Assembly (NCBI GenBank): GCA_001769125.1
Contig: MEOG01000103.1
Coordinates: forward strand, 73,701 to 137,700
Source of the DNA: Bacteroidetes bacterium GWF2_35_48
Lineage (GTDB): Bacteria; Bacteroidota; Bacteroidia; Bacteroidales; GWF2-35-48
Length of the DNA stretch: 64,000 nucleotides
Direction: 5' to 3'
The notes beneath the pieces were generated by a model, which saw nothing but the letters and a program-made list of their open reading frames with translations, did not search any database and was not told where the DNA came from. This document shows, in pieces, positions 1-10,026 of the stretch (its first letter is position 1; each line of letters starts with the position of its first letter). Made by a program: the position numbers and the translations under genes.

Positions 1-602
1 CCTTCATAGTCAACCACCCTTGAGCTCATTTCGAGAAAAATAATTTTTTTATCTTTCGTCCAATGTTCAGACTCATAAATATGTTTTCCGTTTTTCTTGA
101 TGATTTCTATGTTTGGCTTTACAAGGTTGATGTATTTTGGTGTTTTAATATCCTGAAAATTCATTTCAACAAGTTCTTCTCTTGTGTAACCCAATTTGCG
201 GCAAGCCTCGTTGTTTACTTCAATAATATTACCCTCAAAATCGGCAATAAAAACTTCATCGCTGCTGGTATCAAAAATTGTTTTAAATCTTTTTTCTGAG
301 CCGAGTAATTCTTCCTGAGAATGCCTGAGCAAGGAGAGAATACGCTCAATACTAACTAATGCAATTATAAAAAAAATGGAAATTATTATGTCAAAAACAT
401 AGTTTTGTAAATGTATTTTATAATTGTTTTCTAACAAATAAAAAAACAAGTCGCTAACCCTTTTAAGCGTCATCAGAAAAAAAGCAACAGCCATAATAAC
501 CCACGACTTCCGGCTGCGCGCCACACGTAAAAGGCGTATGCTCAAAACAACAGGAACCAGTTGAATTGCAACAGAAAAAGCTATCAGTAAAATGGTATTC
601 AT
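1..602 (-). CDS. PAS-domain membrane sensor protein (partial, C-terminus beyond window edge)
   Basis: The frame stays open from an ATG at 602 to the window edge, giving 200 visible residues. The first ~95 residues hold about three hydrophobic membrane segments. A PAS domain follows (from about residue 110), recognisable by a phrase close to F-x-T-S-S-D-E-V-F-I-A-D and later N-N-E-A-C-R-K-L-G-Y-T-R-E-E-L. PAS domains of this kind sense small ligands or redox state and usually feed a histidine kinase, a cyclase or a SpoIIE phosphatase. The output domain is not in the window, so its class is unknown. It ends a run of minus-strand genes. Confidence 0.75.
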   Translation of the reverse strand, partial: MNTILLIAFSVAIQLVPVVLSIRLLRVARSRKSWVIMAVAFFLMTLKRVSDLFFYLLENNYKIHLQNYVFDIIISIFFIIALVSIERILSLLRHSQEELLGSEKRFKTIFDTSSDEVFIADFEGNIIEVNNEACRKLGYTREELVEMNFQDIKTPKYINLVKPNIEIIKKNGKHIYESEHWTKDKKIIFLEMSSRVVDYE

Positions 603-653
603 AATTGAAATTTTACAATCACAAATGTAAACAAAACATTAGATTTTTTAAAT

Positions 654-740
654 ACGTTACGCAAAATGTGGAAGATGGAAGTTGGAAGATGGAAGTTGGA
701 AGTTGGAAGTTGGAAGTTGGACTTCCACAATTTTCGTAAC
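654..740. repeat. Short G-G-A-A-G-(A/T)-T-(T/G) tandem repeat between inverted arms
   Basis: A run of about seven 8-base units of the type GGAAGTTG/GGAAGATG occupies about 670-720. It is bracketed by imperfect inverted arms, roughly GTTACGCAAAATGTGG on the left and CCACAATTTTCGTAAC on the right. Related 8-base arrays occur at 20028-20070 and 32108-32218. It looks like a small dispersed non-coding element. No gene is supported between 603 and 810. Confidence 0.6.
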
Positions 741-810
741 ATCACTTACTAAAAAACAAAAAAAGGCTTGTCTTTTCAAACAAACCTCTTTGATCTTCTT
801 TTTATAAATT

Positions 811-3615
811 TTATAAATTTTCGGGTTTGAGCATAACGCGAACCCTGTTTTTGGGATCAAGATATTTAGTTGCTGCTTCTTTTATTTTAGCGACAGTAAG
901 GCTTTTTACTGTTTGTTCAAAATCAGAAAAACCATCAGGGGAATCGCCATGGAAGTAGAAGCCTTTTAGCGTATTGAGCCAGTAATTATTTTCTCTGAGA
1001 TTGGTTTCCCTGTCTCTTAATTTTTGCTCTTTTGCTTTGTTAAGGTCTATTTCAGTAGGTCCGTCTTTTCTTAATTTTTCAATTTCAGCCATAACACCTT
1101 CAGAAAGCCTGTCAATATTATCAGGTGAGCAGGGGAAGAAAATCAAAAAATTATATTTTCCATTTGGATAATGCGTTAATTGCGGATAAGAAGAAATTGT
1201 GTAAACGCCACTCTTGTCTTCACGGATTGTTTCTATGAGCTTAATGTTTAGAATCAAACTCAACACTTCAATTTCAATTTTATTTTTCTGATTCCACTCA
1301 AAATTTCCGGGGAAACTCATGTAAACAAAACTTTTATCTTCTTTTCCTTTTAACACTTTTTTGTCAACAATTCCTTTAGGCATTCCAACATTAAGGTCTT
1401 TGAAAGATTCTTCTCTTTTAACTTCCGGCAAACCTCCAATATATTTTGCAATAAGGGGTTCTGCAATTTTCTGATCAATATTTCCAACAAAAACAAAAGT
1501 GAAGTTAGAAGGGTCTCCAAACCTTTGTTTGTATACATAATCAACTCTTCCTAATTTTGCTTCTTCAAGACGTTTTATTGTCATGGGTTTTTTACGAGGG
1601 TGATTTACAGACATTGTTGTTGTGATTGAATCTCTCCACACCATTTCAGGATTTGTACTGTTGTTTTCCAGCATTCCTTTGCTTTTATTTATATAGGAAG
1701 TAAAAGCCGTTTCATCTTTTCTTGGAGCAGTAAAATATAAATAAGTAAGTTGAAGCAAGGTTTCAAAATCTTTCGGTGTACAGCTACCATTCATGCCCTC
1801 ATCTGTTTCATTAATAAAAGGTGTAACATTTACCGTTTTATCTGAAAGATATTTGTCGAGTTCCATATTGTCAAATTCTCCCAATCCGCTTTCGCTGATT
1901 ACGTCTGCTGCTATTTCTGCGGCAACGGCATCCTGATCTTTATTGTTTGACCAGCCTCCCTTGCTGAAAGCAGAAAATTGTATTTCATCCTGTTTGAAAT
2001 CTGTATTTTTCAAAATAACTTTTATTCCATTATTCAGAGTCCATTCAGAATATCCTAATTTTTTATTTTCCGTTTTTTTAGCAACGTTACCGGGAGTAGG
2101 TTCTTTGCTTACAAGCGGCTTTGTTATCACTTTGTCTTCATAAGGTTTTAAATCTTTATTTTTTACTGTTGTGATAATTTCTTTAACTTTGGCTTCAGTG
2201 GGGACTTTTACATCGTCTTTTTCAGGTGCCATAATTACAGCAACAAGATTTTTATCTGTTATCCATTGTTTGGCGAGCGCATTAACATCTTCTAATTTAA
2301 TATCCGGAATATATTTCTGACAAAGCTCCCAATCAACTTCAAGCCCGGGAAGTGGATCCTGATCCATAAAATGGCCTCTTAGTTCTGAAAGGATAGACTG
2401 TGATTTCCGTTTATTTCTTTCATTGTATTGCTTTTCAACTTCTTTTAAAAAAGATTTTTTCTCTCTATCCAATTCTGTTTGTGTGAAACCAAAACGCTTT
2501 ACCCTTTCATTTTCTTCCACAATTGTTTCAAGTCCTTTTTCAAGACCTGTATTTTGAGTCAAAGCAAATGAAATATAAATATCTTTTGGTCCTAAAAATT
2601 TGGTATACATACACGCAGCCTGCATGAAAGGAGGTGTTGCAAGCAGTGTAAGTTCCTGAAGACGTTTTGATATCATCATACTAAAAAGATTCTGTGCAAG
2701 CGAAGTACGGTAATCTTTTACAGTAACCTGTTTAAACTCGGGATGCTTGTAGAAAAGCTGCGCGGTTGTCATGGGTGCTTCTTTATCTGTTACGATTGAA
2801 ATTAAAATATCATCATGATCAGGTATATCGGCATTTTCTTTTTTTCTTGGATTTGTAGCTTTAGGAATTTTTGAAAAAACATCTTTAATTTTTTGTTCCA
2901 TCATTTTCTCATCGAAATCTCCAACTGCAATAACAGCCATAAGATCGGGTCTGTACCAGTCGCGGTAAAAACGCTTCAGCGCATCGTGTGGACATTTATC
3001 AACTATATCCATAGTGCCAATAGGCAAGCGTTTTGCGAATTTTGAATTATGAAAAATTACAGGAAGATATTTCTGCATCATACGATCCTGCGCGCCGCGC
3101 CCCATTCTCCATTCTTCATGAATGACACCGCGTTCCTTATCAATTTCTTCTCCCTCGTAAGAAACATTGCATGCCCAATCGTAAATTACAAGTAGACCTT
3201 TGTCAAGAATCGGCATACTATCCAATGGAACAGTTATTCCGTAAACAGTCTGGTCAAAAGACGTAAAGGCATTTACCTCAGCTCCGAATTTCATTCCGAT
3301 TGATTCCAGATAATTTACTAATTCATGTTTTGGAAAATTTTTAGTTCCGTTAAACGCCATGTGTTCGCAAAAGTGCGCGAGCCCTAATTGGTCTTCATCC
3401 TCATCAATGGAACCAGCTTTAACAGCAATTGAAAGCTCTGCGCGGTTTTTGGGATTATCGTTTTTAACGATGTAATACGTCATCCCGTTATCTAATTTTC
3501 CTGTAATGATTTTTTTATCAAACGGAATTTTAGAATTCAAATCAAGCGCACCCTGCGACCATGCAGATAAGATACCTGCTGCAAGAAATAATGCAAGAAA
3601 AAGTATTCGTTTCAT
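811..3615 (-). CDS. Exported M16-family zinc metallopeptidase (pitrilysin/PqqL-like)
   Basis: This 934-residue protein starts with a signal peptide (cleavage near A-W-S-Q-G, residue 21). It carries the inverted zinc motif H-F-C-E-H at 81-85, with the third ligand probably Glu161 in E-R-G-V-I-H-E-E, about 75 residues further on, as expected for M16 peptidases. The usual architecture is visible: an active N-terminal M16 domain, an M16_C domain, then a second, inactive M16/M16_C pair from about residue 520. The length is normal for Bacteroidota PqqL-like proteases, which act in the periplasm on small peptides or transported proteins. The gene stands alone, and its substrate cannot be inferred from context. 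Confidence 0.9.
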   Translation of the reverse strand: MKRILFLALFLAAGILSAWSQGALDLNSKIPFDKKIITGKLDNGMTYYIVKNDNPKNRAELSIAVKAGSIDEDEDQLGLAHFCEHMAFNGTKNFPKHELVNYLESIGMKFGAEVNAFTSFDQTVYGITVPLDSMPILDKGLLVIYDWACNVSYEGEEIDKERGVIHEEWRMGRGAQDRMMQKYLPVIFHNSKFAKRLPIGTMDIVDKCPHDALKRFYRDWYRPDLMAVIAVGDFDEKMMEQKIKDVFSKIPKATNPRKKENADIPDHDDILISIVTDKEAPMTTAQLFYKHPEFKQVTVKDYRTSLAQNLFSMMISKRLQELTLLATPPFMQAACMYTKFLGPKDIYISFALTQNTGLEKGLETIVEENERVKRFGFTQTELDREKKSFLKEVEKQYNERNKRKSQSILSELRGHFMDQDPLPGLEVDWELCQKYIPDIKLEDVNALAKQWITDKNLVAVIMAPEKDDVKVPTEAKVKEIITTVKNKDLKPYEDKVITKPLVSKEPTPGNVAKKTENKKLGYSEWTLNNGIKVILKNTDFKQDEIQFSAFSKGGWSNNKDQDAVAAEIAADVISESGLGEFDNMELDKYLSDKTVNVTPFINETDEGMNGSCTPKDFETLLQLTYLYFTAPRKDETAFTSYINKSKGMLENNSTNPEMVWRDSITTTMSVNHPRKKPMTIKRLEEAKLGRVDYVYKQRFGDPSNFTFVFVGNIDQKIAEPLIAKYIGGLPEVKREESFKDLNVGMPKGIVDKKVLKGKEDKSFVYMSFPGNFEWNQKNKIEIEVLSLILNIKLIETIREDKSGVYTISSYPQLTHYPNGKYNFLIFFPCSPDNIDRLSEGVMAEIEKLRKDGPTEIDLNKAKEQKLRDRETNLRENNYWLNTLKGFYFHGDSPDGFSDFEQTVKSLTVAKIKEAATKYLDPKNRVRVMLKPENL

Positions 3616-3835
3616 ATAAAATAATTTAATTATTGATACAGATATTTATGAAAAGCCAAAGGTATATTTCATTTTGAAAAAGCCAAAGATATTCGGTAAA
3701 AATGAGTTTTTGGCAGGTAAGTGCGACTTATCAGGCAGTAAAATACCTGATATTTAAAACAAGAAAATGTCCAATATTCAATATTCAACAAACAACATTC
3801 TACAACGAAAAGCCTGTTGATGATTGATTATTTGA

Positions 3836-3855
3836 CCTGCCTGCTGTAGGTATGG
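3836..3855. repeat. 20-bp CCTGCCTG-type degenerate palindrome
   Basis: The sequence CCTGCCTGCTGTAGGTATGG resembles the 20-bp element inserted in the transposase gene at 27861-27880 and the 21-bp relatives at 22310-22330 and 22570-22590. It lies between near-identical short repeats starting TGTTGATGATT. The rest of the 3616-3901 gap shows nothing gene-like. Confidence 0.45.
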
Positions 3856-3901
3856 TGTTGATGATTAATCATTTTTAACGAACAGAATTTAACATTAAAC
3901 A

Positions 3902-5986
3902 TTAAAAATCCTGGCCTAATGTTCTTCCAAGTAAATTTGGTGTGTAGATTTTATCCCAGTATTCCGTTGCAGGAACAATCTCTTTTTCCTTTTGCATATA
4001 CAATACATAATTAATCCCTTCTTTTGTTCCGTCAATTCTTCCGTTTGGAGCAACTATGACAAAATCTTTGCTTTCGCCTTCATATTCTCCCATTTTTTCA
4101 AGACCGAGAATTGTCAACAATTCTAATCCTGTTGCGGTTTCCCACACTTTAATGGTTTTATCCTGTGAGGCGCTGAACACATATTCTCCTTTTTTTGAAA
4201 ATGCAACAGATGTAACAGATCCTTCATGTCCTTTTATTGTTTTATTAATTGCTTTCGTAGCAACATCAACGATTTTTACAGTCCAGTCGTCGCAAGCGAG
4301 TGCAATACTTTTTTTATCAGGACTTAAAGCAGCATCGCGAATGGAAGTTTTGGTTTCTGTCCTTAATATTTCTGCGCCTGTCATTACATCTTTTACAACA
4401 AAATATCCAGAAAGGTACATGCCCACTACGTATTTTTCTTCAAGCATACTAAAGAAAAGAACATTGTCAAAATCATTTCTGCCTTCATAAGCTTTTGCTT
4501 CTTTGCCTGAAGGTAATTCCCATACTTTGAAAAAATCCATGGTAAGCATTGCATAATATTTTCCATCCGGTGAAATACCGCTGAAATAATGATACGCTTT
4601 TGTATTTACCAATTCCTGTTTTTTATCTCCGTTAGAAATATCAAAAATCGCATAGCTGTCGCTTGTTTGTTTATCTTTTGCAACCAGTGTTTTTCCATCG
4701 GGAGTAATGCAAACGGGGGTTGTTAATTTATCTTTAATACCGCGAACAGTTGCTCCGGTTGTTAAATCATAAAAATTCAAATCTCCCCACGATTTTTCTG
4801 CAAACATCATATCTTTATCGCCCTCGAAAGTAAGAATATTGGAGCCACTTCCGGATGTATGGTAACTTTTAAATTTATTATTAGTATCAATTGGGTAGGA
4901 TAGTAAATCAGGTCCGCCAACAGAAGAGATATGGCTGTTTTCCGTGATTAAAAATTTACCGGTGCGACTAACATGAACCTTAGAGGGTGTACGCACATTC
5001 ATGGCAAAATTCTTAATTTTTTTTCCGGTTTCAATATTAAATAATTCAATGCCGGCCATATCTGAACTAGCCAGAGTTGACCCATCGGGACTGATTTTAA
5101 TATTGCTTCCACCGTTTTGAATTTCTTTTACAATTTTTTTATCCTTTACATTCCATACCACTGTTTTTGAGCCATTGATAGCAATTAAATCATTATGCGC
5201 CTGTTCGAAAGTAAAATGTGTGCAATATCCTTCTAAAACAGCTTTTTCAGTATAAACTTTTGTGTCGTAAACATAAATTTTCTTGTCCCAGTTTACATTT
5301 ACAGCTAACATGCTACCGTCACAGCTAAATTGAACGCCATTAGTATTAAATTTAAATTTAATTTTCTTAACTTGTTTTTGGGTTGTAATGTCCCAAACAA
5401 CACAAGAGCTATCGTTTCCGGAACTGGCAATAAATTTTCCTTCTTTGTCAAAATCAAGATCATTGATAATTCCTGTATGTCCTTCAAGTTTTGATTTTAT
5501 CTGACCTGTAGCAACTTCAATTATTGAGATTGTTTTATTGTAACCGCCGCATGCCAATGTTTTTCCATCAGGGCTGAAAGACAACGCGCTGATACGGTTG
5601 TTTGCAACATCAATGGTCTTTTGAATTGTTCCTTCAGTTGCATTCAGTAAATACACTTTACCTCTTTCAGAAGCTGCAGCGATAAAATTTCCATCAGGAC
5701 TAACATCTACTTTAACAATATTTCCAAAACCCTCTTCAGGTGTTTTTCCTTTGAAAACCATTAATTCACGCGACAGCTCAACATCCCAAACTCTAACAGA
5801 AGCATCCCATCCTGAAGAAACAATTTTTTTTCCATCAGGGAAATAACATAAATCGGAAATTCCCCAAAAATGACCAAGTTGCATTACAACTTTTGCATCA
5901 ATATTCGGATCGCTGAGTTTTTCATTTTGATTGCTGCATGAGTAAAAAAGTAACGCTAAAGCTGAAATAAATAGTAATTTCTTCAT
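3902..5986 (-). CDS. WD40-repeat lipoprotein with a caspase-linker-like tail
   Basis: The start chosen is the ATG at 5986 (694 residues). It is followed by a lipoprotein signal ending in F-Y-S-C (Cys17). An in-frame start 30 codons upstream would bury this signal and is rejected. The body is a series of WD40/YVTN-like blades, each with an S-P-D-G-K turn and a V-W-D or I-K-V-W-E strand, enough for two propellers. The last ~50 residues (F-V-I-V-A-P-N-G-R-I-D-G-T... Y-T-P-N-L-L-G-R) match my recollection of the linker that joins WD40 repeats to a caspase (peptidase C14) domain in Bacteroidota, but here the protein stops without a caspase. It is probably a membrane-anchored scaffold; partners are unknown. 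Confidence 0.8.
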   Translation of the reverse strand: MKKLLFISALALLFYSCSNQNEKLSDPNIDAKVVMQLGHFWGISDLCYFPDGKKIVSSGWDASVRVWDVELSRELMVFKGKTPEEGFGNIVKVDVSPDGNFIAAASERGKVYLLNATEGTIQKTIDVANNRISALSFSPDGKTLACGGYNKTISIIEVATGQIKSKLEGHTGIINDLDFDKEGKFIASSGNDSSCVVWDITTQKQVKKIKFKFNTNGVQFSCDGSMLAVNVNWDKKIYVYDTKVYTEKAVLEGYCTHFTFEQAHNDLIAINGSKTVVWNVKDKKIVKEIQNGGSNIKISPDGSTLASSDMAGIELFNIETGKKIKNFAMNVRTPSKVHVSRTGKFLITENSHISSVGGPDLLSYPIDTNNKFKSYHTSGSGSNILTFEGDKDMMFAEKSWGDLNFYDLTTGATVRGIKDKLTTPVCITPDGKTLVAKDKQTSDSYAIFDISNGDKKQELVNTKAYHYFSGISPDGKYYAMLTMDFFKVWELPSGKEAKAYEGRNDFDNVLFFSMLEEKYVVGMYLSGYFVVKDVMTGAEILRTETKTSIRDAALSPDKKSIALACDDWTVKIVDVATKAINKTIKGHEGSVTSVAFSKKGEYVFSASQDKTIKVWETATGLELLTILGLEKMGEYEGESKDFVIVAPNGRIDGTKEGINYVLYMQKEKEIVPATEYWDKIYTPNLLGRTLGQDF

Positions 5987-6054
5987 TTTAAATTTTAATT
6001 TAGGGTTAATAATACTACGCAATAATACAATAAAAGATTGATACTTGAAAATAA

Positions 6055-6197
6055 GAGTCCGCTCCGAAAAATCCAAAAATTAAAATGCCACTAAAACACA
6101 AAAACCCACAAAACATTAATAATCAATAATTTTTTTTTGTGAAATTTTTCGATTTTGTGCTTTCATGGCGAAATGATACTTTTCAGAGAGCGGATTC
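6055..6197. repeat. MITE-like element with nested inverted repeats
   Basis: Outer arms are GAGTCCGCTCCGAAAA (6055-6070) and the near-complement TTTTCAGAGAGCGGATTC (6180-6197). Inner arms are GCCACTAAAACACAAAA (6087-6103) and TTTTGTGCTTTCATGGC (6153-6169), which pair at 14 of 17 positions. Both arm types recur near 22258-22660, and the outer arm also at 20649. No reading frame lies inside. This occupies most of the 5987-6357 gap before sdhC, where nothing else stands out. Confidence 0.5.
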
Positions 6198-6357
6198 ATA
6201 AATTCATAATCCAAAAAAATAAAAAAAAATATTGCGAATTAGCCCACTGCATAAGCCATTCGAGCCCTTATGTTAATAAACATATTTCATTTCTTATATA
6301 ATTTACAATTTAGCATGAAATTTTAAACCAATTCTTTTAATCCTAAATTTGAATTTT

Positions 6358-7029
6358 ATGGCTAATCTGTTGACTTCTTCCATCGGCAAAAAAATTACAA
6401 TGTCGCTGGCAGGATTGTTTTTAGCGGTATTTCTGCTGGTGCATCTTGGAATTAATATGCTTCTTATTGTCAGCGACACGTATACCTTTAATGTTGCTGC
6501 TAATTTTATGGCCAGCAATAAACTCATTAAAGTTGTCGAAATAGTCTTGTTTCTTGGAATATTTTTACATATAATATATGGAATCTGGCTACAGATTCAA
6601 AACTGGATGTCGCGTCCGGTAGGATATGCAAAATCAAATAATTCACAAACTTCGTTTTTTTCAAAATACATGATTCATACCGCGGTTGTGATTTTAATTT
6701 TTCTGGTAATTCATCTTGTGGATTTTTTCTTCAAATCAAAATTCATGAAAGACAGCATGCCTCCGGAAGTTGCACCAGGTATTGAAGATATGGCTACAAT
6801 TGTTATTGCAAAATTCAAACAATTACCCTTTGTTATTATTTATCTGGTATGTTTTTTATTGCTTGGGTTTCATTTATTCCATGCTTTTCAGTCTGCATTT
6901 CAGACATTCGGTTTTAGTCATAAAAAATATACGCCCTGTATTAAAACAGTGGGTGTAATTTATGCTTTGATAATTATTTTTGGATACAGCTTGATAGCAT
7001 TGGTAATTTACTTAAGTCCGAACTATTAG
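6358..7029 (+). CDS. sdhC: Succinate dehydrogenase/fumarate reductase cytochrome b subunit (b558 family)
   Basis: This 223-residue membrane protein has about five transmembrane helices and well-placed histidines for heme b binding: L-V-H-L-G-I-N near 26, F-L-H-I-I-Y-G near 64, V-I-H-L-V-D and F-H-L-F-H-A-F near 173. The pattern is that of the single-subunit b558-type anchor found in Bacteroidota and epsilonproteobacteria. It anchors the SdhAB catalytic dimer to the inner membrane and passes electrons to or from menaquinone. The start is the ATG at 6358; a TTG three codons earlier is less likely. It is the first gene of sdhC-sdhA-sdhB. Confidence 0.92.
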   Translation: MANLLTSSIGKKITMSLAGLFLAVFLLVHLGINMLLIVSDTYTFNVAANFMASNKLIKVVEIVLFLGIFLHIIYGIWLQIQNWMSRPVGYAKSNNSQTSFFSKYMIHTAVVILIFLVIHLVDFFFKSKFMKDSMPPEVAPGIEDMATIVIAKFKQLPFVIIYLVCFLLLGFHLFHAFQSAFQTFGFSHKKYTPCIKTVGVIYALIIIFGYSLIALVIYLSPNY

Positions 7030-7038
7030 AAAAGATGC

Positions 7039-7086
7039 AAGTTGCAGGTTGCATTTCGACTTCGCTCAATGCCCAACCTGCAACTT
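7039..7086. repeat. 13-bp perfect inverted repeat enclosing a constant-loop hairpin, between sdhC and sdhA
   Basis: AAGTTGCAGGTTG (7039-7051) is exactly complementary to 7074-7086. Inside is a hairpin with stem GCATT/AATGC (7051-7072) and loop TCGACTTCGCTC. That loop recurs with different stems at 18866, 30651 and 47378. It begins 22 nt after the sdhC stop and could form a processing or attenuation structure within the sdh transcript. Confidence 0.7.
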
Positions 7087-7135
7087 GAAACATGAAACCA
7101 GAATTTAAAACGTAAAACAGAACAAATTTTAATAT

Positions 7136-9073
7136 ATGACAACTTTAAATTCAAAAATACCAAAAGGCCAATTAGAAAATAAGTGGACAGGCTACAAGGC
7201 ATCACAAAACTTAGTGAATCCTCCAAACAAAAGAAAGATAGATGTGATTATTGTAGGAACTGGTCTTGCTGGCAGCTCTGCTGCATCTTCACTTGGAGCA
7301 ATGGGCTTCAATGTGAAAATTTTTTGCATTCAGGATAGTCCGCGCAGAGCGCATAGTATTGCAGCGCAGGGAGGAATTAATGCGGCAAAAAATTATCCGA
7401 ATGACGGAGATAGTGTCTATCGTTTGTTTTATGATACAATAAAAGGAGGAGATTATCGCGCTCGCGAAGCAAATGTTTATCGTCTTGCAGAAGTGAGTAA
7501 CAACATTATTGATCAATGCGTGGCACAGGGCGTTCCTTTTGCCCGTGAGTACGGCGGTTTGCTCGACAACCGTTCTTTTGGAGGCGCTCAGGTTTCACGA
7601 ACGTTTTATGCACGTGGACAAACAGGACAACAACTTCTTTTGGGAGCATACAGCGCATTAAGCTATGAAATAAACAACGGAAATGTTCAGATGTTTACCC
7701 GTCGCGAAATGATGGATGTTGTTATTGTGGATGGCAAAGCAAGAGGTATAATCGTGAGAAATCTTATAACAGGAGACATTGAAAGACATTCTGCACATGC
7801 AGTTGTTCTCGCTACCGGTGGTTATGGAAACGTATATTTTCTTTCAACAAATGCAATGAATTCCAATTGCAGCGCTGCTATTCAGGCATGGAGAAAAGGC
7901 GCGTTCATTGCAAATCCTGCTTACGTCCAGATTCACCCTACGTGTATTCCTGTGCATGGCGATTATCAGTCAAAGCTAACGCTTATGAGCGAAAGTCTCA
8001 GAAACGACGGTCGTATATGGGTTCCGAAGAAAAAAGAAGATGCTGAGAAAATTCGCAATAAACAATTAAAAGCAAAAGACCTGAAAGAAGAAGACCGCGA
8101 CTATTTCCTTGAAAGAAGATATCCGGCTTTTGGAAATTTAGTTCCGCGCGATGTGGCTTCACGTGCAGCAAAAGAACGCTGCGATGCCGGATTTGGCGTT
8201 GGCAACACAGGCTTGGCGGTATTTCTTGATTTTGCTTCTGCCATCAATCGTTTAGGGAAAAATGTTATTGAAGAAAGATATGGAAATTTATTCCAGATGT
8301 ATGAAAAAATTGTGGATGAAAATCCATACCAAAACCCAATGATGATATACCCCGCAGTGCATTACACCATGGGCGGTATCTGGGTTGATTATGAATTGAT
8401 GACTACTATTCCGGGTTTATATGCTGCCGGTGAAGCAAATTTTTCCGATCACGGTGCAAACCGACTTGGCGCTTCTGCATTGATGCAGGGACTTGCCGAT
8501 GGTTATTTTGTGCTTCCTTATACGGTTCAGAATTATCTTTCTTCAGATATTAAAACAGGAGCAATTTCTACAACATTGCCCGAATTTGATGCAGCAGAAA
8601 AAGCTGTAAAAGACAGGCTGCAAGGGCTGCTTTCTATCAAAGGAAAACGCTCTGTTGACTCTTTCCACAAAGAACTGGGAAAAACCATGTGGAATCATGT
8701 GGGTATGGGAAGAACAAAAGAAAGTTTAGAAAAAGCATTGGTTGTTTTTAAAGATATCCGCGAGCGTTTTCATAAAGAATTGCTTATACCTGGCACAACA
8801 GAAGGTGTAAATATTGAACTTGAAAAAGCTACCCGCGTTGAAGATTATATTGACATGGCAGAACTTATTACTACAGATGCTTTAACACGCAACGAATCCT
8901 GCGGCGGACACTTCCGTGAAGAATCGCAAACCGAAGAAGGAGAAGCAAAACGCGACGATGCAAACTATATGTATGTAGGAGCATGGGAATACAAAGGCAC
9001 GGGAGAAATGACGCTTCATAAGGAAGATCTTAATTATGAAAACATAGAGGTAAAATCGAGAAATTATAAATAA
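7136..9073 (+). CDS. sdhA: Succinate dehydrogenase/fumarate reductase flavoprotein subunit
   Basis: This 645-residue enzyme has an N-terminal dinucleotide fold ([10 protein letters not shown], residues 37-46). The [10 protein letters not shown] signature at 73-82 marks the histidine that covalently holds FAD. Substrate-site motifs follow, such as I-H-P-T-C-I-P, H-Y-T-M-G-G-I and [11 protein letters not shown]. It interconverts succinate and fumarate, coupled through SdhB and SdhC to the quinone pool. The length fits the Bacteroidota b558-type enzyme. It lies between sdhC and sdhB; both junctions carry palindromes. Confidence 0.95.
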   Translation: MTTLNSKIPKGQLENKWTGYKASQNLVNPPNKRKIDVIIVGTGLAGSSAASSLGAMGFNVKIFCIQDSPRRAHSIAAQGGINAAKNYPNDGDSVYRLFYDTIKGGDYRAREANVYRLAEVSNNIIDQCVAQGVPFAREYGGLLDNRSFGGAQVSRTFYARGQTGQQLLLGAYSALSYEINNGNVQMFTRREMMDVVIVDGKARGIIVRNLITGDIERHSAHAVVLATGGYGNVYFLSTNAMNSNCSAAIQAWRKGAFIANPAYVQIHPTCIPVHGDYQSKLTLMSESLRNDGRIWVPKKKEDAEKIRNKQLKAKDLKEEDRDYFLERRYPAFGNLVPRDVASRAAKERCDAGFGVGNTGLAVFLDFASAINRLGKNVIEERYGNLFQMYEKIVDENPYQNPMMIYPAVHYTMGGIWVDYELMTTIPGLYAAGEANFSDHGANRLGASALMQGLADGYFVLPYTVQNYLSSDIKTGAISTTLPEFDAAEKAVKDRLQGLLSIKGKRSVDSFHKELGKTMWNHVGMGRTKESLEKALVVFKDIRERFHKELLIPGTTEGVNIELEKATRVEDYIDMAELITTDALTRNESCGGHFREESQTEEGEAKRDDANYMYVGAWEYKGTGEMTLHKEDLNYENIEVKSRNYK

Positions 9074-9074
9074 T

Positions 9075-9118
9075 ACAGGTTGTTTTGAATCGCAGCATGC
9101 TGCGATTGTACAACCTGT
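9075..9118. repeat. Nested palindrome between sdhA and sdhB
   Basis: Outer arms ACAGGTTGT (9075-9083) and ACAACCTGT (9110-9118) enclose a perfect 20-bp palindrome, AATCGCAGCATGCTGCGATT (9088-9107). It starts 2 nt after the sdhA stop. The core resembles the palindromes at 39591 and 48127. Confidence 0.75.
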
Positions 9119-9135
9119 CAATAAATACAACACAC

Positions 9136-9891
9136 ATGGACTTTACACTGAAAATCTGGAGGCAGGAAAACGCCAAAGCAAAAGGTAGGTTTGAAACATA
9201 TAAAATATCAAATATATCATCTGATTGTTCCTTTCTTGAAATGCTCGATCAGCTGAATGAAACATTGGTTGATAAAATTGAAATCCCGATTTGTTTCGAC
9301 CACGACTGCCGCGAGGGTATTTGCGGAATGTGCAGCCTTTATATCAACGGTCGCCCGCACGGACCCGATGACGATATTACAACCTGCCAGCTTCACATGA
9401 GGAAATTCAAAGACGGAGACACAATAACCATTGAGCCATGGCGGGCAAAAGCTTTTCCGGTGATAAAAGATTTAATGGTAGATCGGAATGCATTGGATAA
9501 AATTATTCAGGCTGGAGGTTATGTTTCCATTTCAACAGGCGGTGTTCCCGATGCAAACTCCATTCCTGTCAGCAAAAAGAATTCAGATCTGGCAATGGAT
9601 GCCGCACAGTGCATAGGTTGTGGTGCATGCGTAGCTACATGTAAAAATGCATCTGCCATGCTTTTTGTGGCTGCAAAAGTTTCTCATCTTGCTTTGTTAC
9701 CACAAGGCAAAGTTGAAGCCAAAGAACGCGTTTTACGCATGGTTCGCAAAATGGATGAACTTGGCTTTGGAAACTGCACAAACACCGGAGCATGCGAAGC
9801 AGAATGCCCGAAAAGCATCACGCTTACAAATATTGCAAGGCTGAACCGCGAATTTATTTTTGCTGGGATTTTATCGGAAGATAAATATTGA
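9136..9891 (+). CDS. sdhB: Succinate dehydrogenase/fumarate reductase iron-sulfur subunit
   Basis: The start chosen is the ATG at 9136 (251 residues), where homology to the family begins; a frame extending upstream would run into the palindrome. The N-terminal half holds the plant-type 2Fe-2S ligands Cys58, Cys63, Cys66 and Cys84 (C-R-E-G-I-C-G-M-C ... T-T-C). The C-terminal half has [11 protein letters not shown] and [12 protein letters not shown], which hold the 4Fe-4S and 3Fe-4S clusters. It carries electrons between FAD in SdhA and the heme/quinone sites of SdhC, and is the last gene of the operon. Confidence 0.95.
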   Translation: MDFTLKIWRQENAKAKGRFETYKISNISSDCSFLEMLDQLNETLVDKIEIPICFDHDCREGICGMCSLYINGRPHGPDDDITTCQLHMRKFKDGDTITIEPWRAKAFPVIKDLMVDRNALDKIIQAGGYVSISTGGVPDANSIPVSKKNSDLAMDAAQCIGCGACVATCKNASAMLFVAAKVSHLALLPQGKVEAKERVLRMVRKMDELGFGNCTNTGACEAECPKSITLTNIARLNREFIFAGILSEDKY

Positions 9892-9915
9892 TTTGAAATA
9901 ATTTTCTCGAAATAT

Positions 9916-9943
9916 AAAAAGGTGGGGTTTTCCTGCCTTTTTC
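9916..9943 (+). terminator. Weak intrinsic terminator after sdhB
   Basis: AAAAAGGTGG and CCTGCCTTTTT can pair imperfectly (two weak positions), followed by T-rich DNA. The position 25 nt after the sdhB stop fits the end of the operon. Confidence 0.4.
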
Positions 9944-10026
9944 AATTTTTACATTTTAACAACATTTTAATTTTATTAATTCTTATTATACATATTTTCG
10001 CAGAATAAATTATTAAAAAAAAACCT

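Noticed and set aside
657..860. 67-codon minus-strand frame over the tandem repeat
   Set aside because: It reads through the repeat and overlaps the end of the M16 gene; the protein is low-complexity.
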